Positions 59,409 to 64,000 of a stretch of 64,000 bases of DNA are shown here, one piece after another. This DNA is from an uncultured Clostridia bacterium (lineage in GTDB: Bacteria; Bacillota; Clostridia; Oscillospirales; Ruminococcaceae): assembly GCA_947629335.1 (NCBI GenBank), contig CANRDI010000003.1, positions 62,001 through 126,000 on the forward strand. The letters are read 5' to 3'. Within the stretch, counting starts at the first letter, position 1, and the number at the start of each line of letters is the position of its first letter. A model generated the notes under the pieces. It saw only the letters and a list, made by a program, of their open reading frames with translations. It was not told where the DNA came from and did not search any database. Position numbers and translations under genes: made by a program.

Positions 59409-61589
59409 ATGAATTTTTTTTCCGCCCTTTTCAGAAAGAAAAAAAGAACGCCGGAGCCGGCGCCCGCACCGCATGAAACCGGAAGTTCTGAAAACACATC
59501 CGTCCCTAATTCGGCAAATCTCGCCATGGAAACAGCCCCGAAACAGTCGTTTTGGGGAAAGGCGAAAAACAATATCGAAAATTGGGGCAGCCGTATCAGA
59601 GACAAGGCGGACAGCGGCGCTTCATGGCTATATGATAAAGCCGACAAAGCCGCGGATTTTGTCGGCAAGCATGGTGTAGGATTATTTGACAAATTTCGTG
59701 ATTTTCAGGACGACGTACATGATTTTGCAAAAGATACCAAAAAGAAGATAAAAAACAGCCGTATAGCAAAAGGACTTTCAGCGGCGGGTAATTTTGCTGC
59801 GGAAAAGGCTCGTTCGGCGGGCGGCTATATATCGGGGAAAGTTCATGGAATAATCGACAAGATGAAAGAAAAAAAGGAAAAGGATAAAGACAAAGAGAGC
59901 GCTTTTTCCAGAGCGGGAAAATGGATAAAAAACAAAGCCTCGGCTGCGGCGGATTATATAAGCAACAGCGCGGTCGGACGCGGTATAGGCAAAGCAAAAG
60001 ACCAATTTTTAAACAGCGCCGTCGGAAAGGGCTTGACTAAAGCGGCAAACTGGACGGGGCAAAAGGCGTCGGACGCGGGTCATTGGATATCCGATAAGGC
60101 TCATGCCGCGGGAGACTGGGTATCGGGAAAAGTCCACGGGATAATCGACAAGATAAAGGAAAAAAAGGAACAGGATAAAGACAAAGAGAGCGTTTTTTCC
60201 AGAGCGGGAAAATGGATAAAAAACAAAGCTTCGTCCGCGGCGGATTATATAAGCAACAGCTCGGTCGGGCGCGGTATAGGCAAAGCAAAAGACCAATTTT
60301 TAAACAGCGCCGTCGGAAAGGGCTTGACTAAAGCGGCAAACTGGACTGAACAAAAGGCTTTGGACGCGGGTCATTGGATCTCGGACAAGGCTCATACAGC
60401 GGGGAACTGGGTAGCAGACAAAGCCAAAAGCGCCAAAGATTCAATAATAAGTGCTAAAGACTGGGGAATGGAAAAGAAAGATCAAGTCATGAAATGGGTC
60501 TCCGATAAAAAAGAGCAGGCTTCGGACTGGATCGAAAACAAAAAACAGGCAATCAGAGAACATGACGACGAGCGCTATCTCCGCCGTATGATAAGAAAGA
60601 AAGGCGGTCAGCATTATACAGACGTTATGCGTATGCAGGAAGAGATGATGTCGGGAGATATCGGAAACAGAATGAAAAAGAGCGCAGACGTAGAGAGGCT
60701 TGCGCGCTACAGCGACCGTCAGCGGCGTTATCTTTCAGAGGGCGAGACCGACGTCGAAGATCTTCCTGAAGATAAGAAAAAAGCGGAAAATAAAGATGAT
60801 TCGTTGCTGTCAAAGGTGAATACAGCATCTTCTGTTCTCGGCAAAGCGGACATGGTTAATAAGGCATTAGACAAAACAAAATTAGGAAAATTTAAGATCC
60901 CGTTTGCACCTCACATAGGTAATGGAGTAGGAATGGTAAACAGCATAGTCAAAGCGGGGGTACATGACAAAGAAAGAAGACAAGTTGACGCAATTGACGA
61001 CGAAACAATAAAAAGCGGTTTTGAAGACGAAAACGACCGTGAGCTGATGTCGAGCGCCCAAAAGACGCTGAGTTCGTCTTTGAAGCGCCAGGTCGTTTCA
61101 GACAGCGCGGATTCTGTAAAGAAAGGTTTGACACTCGGAGGAAAGATCGCGGATACGGTTACGGGAGGCACTGTCGGAGGAACTGCGTCTAAAGTGGGCA
61201 ATTTTTTCGTAGATGCGGGAGCTAATATAATAAAAGATAAAATGAAGTATAAAGATGATAAGCGCCTTATGAAAGAGAGCTTGTTCGGAGGTGAGGAAGA
61301 ATATAAACGAATAAAGGAGAAATACGGAATGAATGCAAGGGAAATGCAGATACTTGCAAAACAAAATGCAAAAGCCCGTACTATAGGAGATGTTGCGGAC
61401 AGAAGAAGGCTTGAAGAATCACAGGCGATACATAGAGGATTGGGCACTGAAAATTCCGGCGCACATTCTCTTATGCAGGCGGCGGGGTATGCTGATCAAG
61501 AATCAAGACAAAATCTAAGCTCTAAGGAAATTGCGAAGAGAATGGACGCTCCGACTGTTGAAAGACTATTGAAGCGAAAAACATCTTAA
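59409..61589 (+). CDS. Large basic helical protein, candidate cargo or tape measure
   Basis: 726 residues, rich in Lys and Ala. A Pro-rich stretch near the N-terminus (RKKKRTPEPAPAPHE) is followed by long amphipathic repeats of about 11 residues (for example KAANWTGQKASDAGHWISDK) reminiscent of LEA proteins and tape measures. Two tandem 97-residue copies (59832-60413) account for much of this. The C-terminal half contains Gly-rich stretches (LTLGGKIADTVTGGTVGGTA). No signal peptide. The cluster has no other tape-measure candidate of this type. Start at 59409 with AAAGGA nine bases upstream; a YbjN-like protein is encoded just downstream. Confidence 0.75.
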   Translation: MNFFSALFRKKKRTPEPAPAPHETGSSENTSVPNSANLAMETAPKQSFWGKAKNNIENWGSRIRDKADSGASWLYDKADKAADFVGKHGVGLFDKFRDFQDDVHDFAKDTKKKIKNSRIAKGLSAAGNFAAEKARSAGGYISGKVHGIIDKMKEKKEKDKDKESAFSRAGKWIKNKASAAADYISNSAVGRGIGKAKDQFLNSAVGKGLTKAANWTGQKASDAGHWISDKAHAAGDWVSGKVHGIIDKIKEKKEQDKDKESVFSRAGKWIKNKASSAADYISNSSVGRGIGKAKDQFLNSAVGKGLTKAANWTEQKALDAGHWISDKAHTAGNWVADKAKSAKDSIISAKDWGMEKKDQVMKWVSDKKEQASDWIENKKQAIREHDDERYLRRMIRKKGGQHYTDVMRMQEEMMSGDIGNRMKKSADVERLARYSDRQRRYLSEGETDVEDLPEDKKKAENKDDSLLSKVNTASSVLGKADMVNKALDKTKLGKFKIPFAPHIGNGVGMVNSIVKAGVHDKERRQVDAIDDETIKSGFEDENDRELMSSAQKTLSSSLKRQVVSDSADSVKKGLTLGGKIADTVTGGTVGGTASKVGNFFVDAGANIIKDKMKYKDDKRLMKESLFGGEEEYKRIKEKYGMNAREMQILAKQNAKARTIGDVADRRRLEESQAIHRGLGTENSGAHSLMQAAGYADQESRQNLSSKEIAKRMDAPTVERLLKRKTS
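59832..60413 (+). repeat. Tandem 291-bp duplication inside the candidate cargo gene
   Basis: Two copies, 59832-60122 and 60123-60413, of exactly 291 bases (97 codons) with a small number of substitutions. The protein copies differ at about a dozen positions (KMKEKKEK/KIKEKKEQ, GQKAS/EQKAL). A recent in-frame duplication. Confidence 0.88.
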
Positions 61590-61619
61590 ATCAAAAACTA
61601 TTTCAGAAAGGAATAAATT

Positions 61620-62072
61620 ATGATAAGAAAAGTATTTGAAGAACTCGAAGAGATGATCAAAAATATGGGCGTAGAAGCGGAGATCGACTCGTCAGACGGT
61701 ACGGACACTCTGCGCATTATACCCGATAACATAGGTCCTGACGAAGACGGTACAGTAGTAATGGAAGTATGCAGTATACCTATTGAAGAAACGACCGATC
61801 ATTATATCCAGATCTACACTACTGTTGCAAAGGATATTGAGAAACAGCTTTATCCGCATATCCTTGAAAAACTGAATGAAATAAATCTGACAACAGTGCT
61901 CGGCGGTTACAATTTGCTTTCGGATTACGGAATGATGTATCACAAATATGTACTGAGGCTTCAGGACGGTTCTGACGAGTTTTTGAAGGATAATATCTAT
62001 GGCGCTGTTTCCGACGTTTTTGCGATAATTGATTCTGATTATCTGAAACTGTTGGCTTCATTAAAATTATAA
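61620..62072 (+). CDS. YbjN-like small acidic protein, possible chaperone
   Basis: 150 residues, acidic. Helix (FEELEEMIKNMGVEAEID), strands (TLRIIPDNIG, GTVVMEVCSIPI, YIQIYTTVAK), a helix (IEKQLYPHILEKLNEINL), strands (VLGGYNLLSDYGMMYHKYVL) and a C-terminal helix: the YbjN or type III chaperone-like pattern. It lies 30 bases after the candidate cargo gene with its own SD AAAGGA, the usual arrangement of secretion substrate and chaperone. It is the last gene of the cluster. Confidence 0.65.
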   Translation: MIRKVFEELEEMIKNMGVEAEIDSSDGTDTLRIIPDNIGPDEDGTVVMEVCSIPIEETTDHYIQIYTTVAKDIEKQLYPHILEKLNEINLTTVLGGYNLLSDYGMMYHKYVLRLQDGSDEFLKDNIYGAVSDVFAIIDSDYLKLLASLKL

Positions 62073-62123
62073 AAAATATACAGTTCTCATAATTTCTGAT
62101 ATTGTGGGAAAATTTTGAAATAA

Positions 62124-62165
62124 AGCGTTTCCGCTCACAAACAGCGACCGAAACGCTGCTTTCTT
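62124..62165 (+). terminator. Terminator at the end of the cluster
   Basis: AGCGTTTC (62124-62131) pairs with GAAACGCT (62150-62157), then a T-rich tail, about 50 bases after the last stop. Confidence 0.6.
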
Positions 62166-62192
62166 AAAGAAATTTTGAGGCTCGGACAGTCT

Positions 62193-62236
62193 GCGGGGGA
62201 ACGCTTATGGCGTTCCCCCGCGCTCACGTTTTTTAA
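62193..62236. terminator. GC-rich hairpin between convergent genes
   Basis: A perfect 12-bp stem (62193-62204 GCGGGGGAACGC with 62210-62221) with a 5-base loop; TTTTTT follows after eight bases. It lies between the cluster and the convergent symporter gene and may stop transcripts from both sides. Confidence 0.5.
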
Positions 62237-62318
62237 AACCGTTGGGATAGATCTTCTGCGGACTTTATGAAAACTTTACCGCACAGCCGAAACCGTATTG
62301 TTATCCTTAATTATCGGA

Positions 62319-63872
62319 CTATCCTTTAAGCTGTTTTAGGCAGTCTTCAAGCAGTTTCTCGTCTTTTTCAAGATTTTTGTTTTTGGTAAACGAGCTTACT
62401 ACAGGAACAATTATAAGTCCAAAGATCATTGCTGCCGCTCCCGCATTTATAGGCGACGCCATATTGAGCGGAAGAGAAGCGGCTGCTTTTGCAGCGTCTG
62501 GGAAAAATCCGAGACTGAATATAAACATATGCGTGACCGTTATACCGACACCCGAAATAAAGCTCGTCCAAACCGCCGCTTTCGTTATCTTCTTTGAGAA
62601 CAATCCGTACAAAAACGGCGCTAAAAATGCTCCCGCAAGCGCACCCCACGATATAGACATAAGCGTGGTTATATAAGCGTTAGGATTGAGCGCGATAATT
62701 ACCGAGATAAGTAAGAACACCGCTATAAGCACTCTCATAATAAGCACCTGTTTTTTATCTGTGAGCGGTTTTTTTATAAGAGGCTTTATCAGGTCAATAG
62801 TAAGCGTCGAGCTTGAAGTAAGCACAAGCGACGAGAGCGTTGACATAGACGCCGAAAGAACAAGCACCACGACTATTCCTATCAGAAATTCGGGAAGCGC
62901 GTCTTTCAGCATCTGCGGAACTATCGAATCAAACGCAAGCTTTCCGTTTACGCTTTCAACAAGTATCTCGCCGTCCGCTCCTGTTCCGTAAAGCCTTCCG
63001 AAGCCGCCCATAAAGTATGAGCCTCCCGCTACGACAAGCGCAAATATTGTCGAGATAATTGTTCCGCGCTTTATCGCCGCGTCGTCCTTTATCGCGTAGA
63101 ATTTCTGTATCATCTGCGGAAGTCCCCATGTTCCGAGCGAGGTAAGAATAACAACTCCGATAAGATTTATCGGGTCTGGACCGAAAACAGAATTTAACGA
63201 ATTTTCGGGAACGCCCTTGTCGGTTATCTGTCCAAGCCCATTTAGAGCCTCCGTAAGACCGCCCTTTCCGTTTATCACGCAAAGAACTACTGCGACAATT
63301 CCTATAAGCATTATAATTCCCTGAACGAAATCGTTTATCGCTGTCGCGGTATAGCCGCCGAGGATAACATATGCCGCCGTAAGCACCGCCATTCCTATAA
63401 GACACGCCTCATACGGTATCTCAAACGCCATATTGAACAGCCTCGAAAGTCCGTTATATACCGACGCCGTATACGGAATGAGAAACACGAAAACTATTAC
63501 CGCCGAAACGATCTTCAGCGCCTTTGAACTGTATCTTTTCTCGAAAAATTCAGGCATTGTCGAGGCATTTAATTGCTTTGACATAACGCGCGTTCTTCTG
63601 CCCATTATTATCCATGGAAGCATCGAACCTATCAAAGCGTTTCCAATGCCTATCCAAGCCGCCGAAACGCCGTAGCTCCAGCCAAACTGCCCCGCATAGC
63701 CTATGAAAACAACAGCCGAAAAGTAGCTCGTTCCATAAGCGAAAGCCGTAAACCATCCGCCGATATTTCTCCCGCCAAGCACAAACTCTGCGACCGACGA
63801 GGCTCTTTTTCGGCAGTAAAGTCCGATACCGACCATTATGGCAAGATAAACCGCTAAAATCACATAAGTCAT
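62319..63872 (-). CDS. Sodium/solute symporter, PutP-like
   Basis: 517 residues, thirteen or so membrane segments, SSS family. Family features: an N-terminal VAEFVLGGRNIGGWFTAFAY, the TASVYNGLSRLFN segment and the sodium-site helix LSASMSTLSSLVLTSSSTL. It is close to sodium/proline symporters, so proline is the likely substrate, with related solutes possible. The start at 63872 has AAAGGG seven bases upstream. Transcribed from the consensus promoter at the window edge and convergent with the injection-system cluster. Confidence 0.9.
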   Translation of the reverse strand: MTYVILAVYLAIMVGIGLYCRKRASSVAEFVLGGRNIGGWFTAFAYGTSYFSAVVFIGYAGQFGWSYGVSAAWIGIGNALIGSMLPWIIMGRRTRVMSKQLNASTMPEFFEKRYSSKALKIVSAVIVFVFLIPYTASVYNGLSRLFNMAFEIPYEACLIGMAVLTAAYVILGGYTATAINDFVQGIIMLIGIVAVVLCVINGKGGLTEALNGLGQITDKGVPENSLNSVFGPDPINLIGVVILTSLGTWGLPQMIQKFYAIKDDAAIKRGTIISTIFALVVAGGSYFMGGFGRLYGTGADGEILVESVNGKLAFDSIVPQMLKDALPEFLIGIVVVLVLSASMSTLSSLVLTSSSTLTIDLIKPLIKKPLTDKKQVLIMRVLIAVFLLISVIIALNPNAYITTLMSISWGALAGAFLAPFLYGLFSKKITKAAVWTSFISGVGITVTHMFIFSLGFFPDAAKAAASLPLNMASPINAGAAAMIFGLIIVPVVSSFTKNKNLEKDEKLLEDCLKQLKG

Positions 63873-63941
63873 ATTTATCCCTTTCCGCTTTTGCTTTGAC
63901 GCATAAAAGCGCACAAGCGTTAAAGCACAATAACATGGCTT

Positions 63942-63970
63942 ATTATAGCATATTTTGAAGAATTTGTCAA
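63942..63970 (-). promoter_or_regulatory. Promoter of the symporter gene
   Basis: Minus-strand TTGACA (63965-63970) and TATAAT (63942-63947), 17-base spacer: full consensus. Leader of about 65 bases. Confidence 0.85.
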
Positions 63971-64000
63971 GTATTAAAAACGCAGTTACCTTTCGGGCTG

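Noticed and set aside
24413..62072. Prophage
   Set aside because: Sheath, tube and baseplate genes are present, but there is no capsid, portal, terminase, integrase, holin or endolysin, and the AAA+, DUF4255 and DUF4280 genes point to an extracellular-type CIS.
24413..62072. Classical type VI secretion system
   Set aside because: No TssJ, TssL, TssM, TssE-K set or ClpV-type ATPase; sheath is a single phage-like protein and the ATPase is Afp15-like.

Overview
The window reads as chromosome of a monoderm, low-to-mid GC Firmicute, most likely a gut Clostridium-class organism of the Ruminococcaceae/Oscillospiraceae type. This is inferred from the strong Shine-Dalgarno (SD) sites, the consensus sigma-A promoters with 17-nt spacers, the gene families present and the absence of outer-membrane genes. 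No rRNA, tRNA, CRISPR array, integrase or transposase was seen.

Left flank (1-24.1 kb): ordinary chromosomal genes in short operons. They are a zinc-ribbon membrane protein, a 43-residue small protein and polyphosphate kinase (ppk), release factor 2 (prfB), an aldolase-family enzyme, a second zinc-ribbon membrane protein and lgt. A putrescine operon follows (agmatine deiminase, a GGDEF protein, N-carbamoylputrescine amidase), then an acyl-CoA ligase, a patatin-like lipase, an alanine/glycine:cation symporter, a SLOG-fold protein, an EnvC-like M23 peptidase and ilvB-ilvN-ilvC. Several palindromic or tandem repeat arrays sit between these genes (847-972, 12798-12939, 14617-15330, 18463-18940).

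Main region (24.4-62.1 kb): one long plus-strand gene cluster behind a consensus promoter at 24413-24441, encoding a contractile injection system (CIS) of the extracellular (Afp/PVC-like) lineage. Recognisable parts are an Afp15-like AAA+ ATPase, sheath, two tube proteins, an Afp7-like LysM protein, a spike split into gpD-like and gpV-like genes, gp25, two large baseplate J-like proteins, a P2 gpI-like protein, a DUF4255 (Afp16-like) protein and a DUF4280 PAAR-like tip. There are no capsid, terminase, lysis or integration genes, so it is not a prophage; there are no TssJ/L/M or ClpV genes, so it is not a classical type VI system.

The cluster has unusual features. (1) A textbook candidate -1 programmed frameshift signal at 31503-31550 would fuse a small tail-chaperone-like protein to a 65-residue DUF6760/Afp6-like domain that has no start codon of its own, as phage tail assembly chaperones do. 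(2) A perfect 11-bp hairpin separates the SD from the start codon of the sheath gene. (3) A strong terminator-like hairpin lies after sheath and tube and before the low-copy parts. (4) A 1490-residue protein holds two unrelated tandem repeat arrays sharing a GEVLP core. (5) An embedded envelope/sensing module contains a kinase-like protein, a HAMP receptor with a catalytically degenerate cyclase domain, a membrane-anchored MORN-repeat protein, a secreted coiled-coil protein, a four-TM sensor-like protein, a GNAT protein and a substrate-binding lipoprotein. (6) YbjN-like, chaperone-fold proteins lie near both ends, one next to a repeat-rich basic protein that is a candidate cargo or tape measure. 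Together this suggests a cell-envelope-coupled injection machine whose assembly or firing is regulated by envelope signals; that coupling is inference.

Right flank (62.1-64 kb): terminators, then a divergent sodium/solute symporter (putP-like) with a consensus promoter at the edge of the window.
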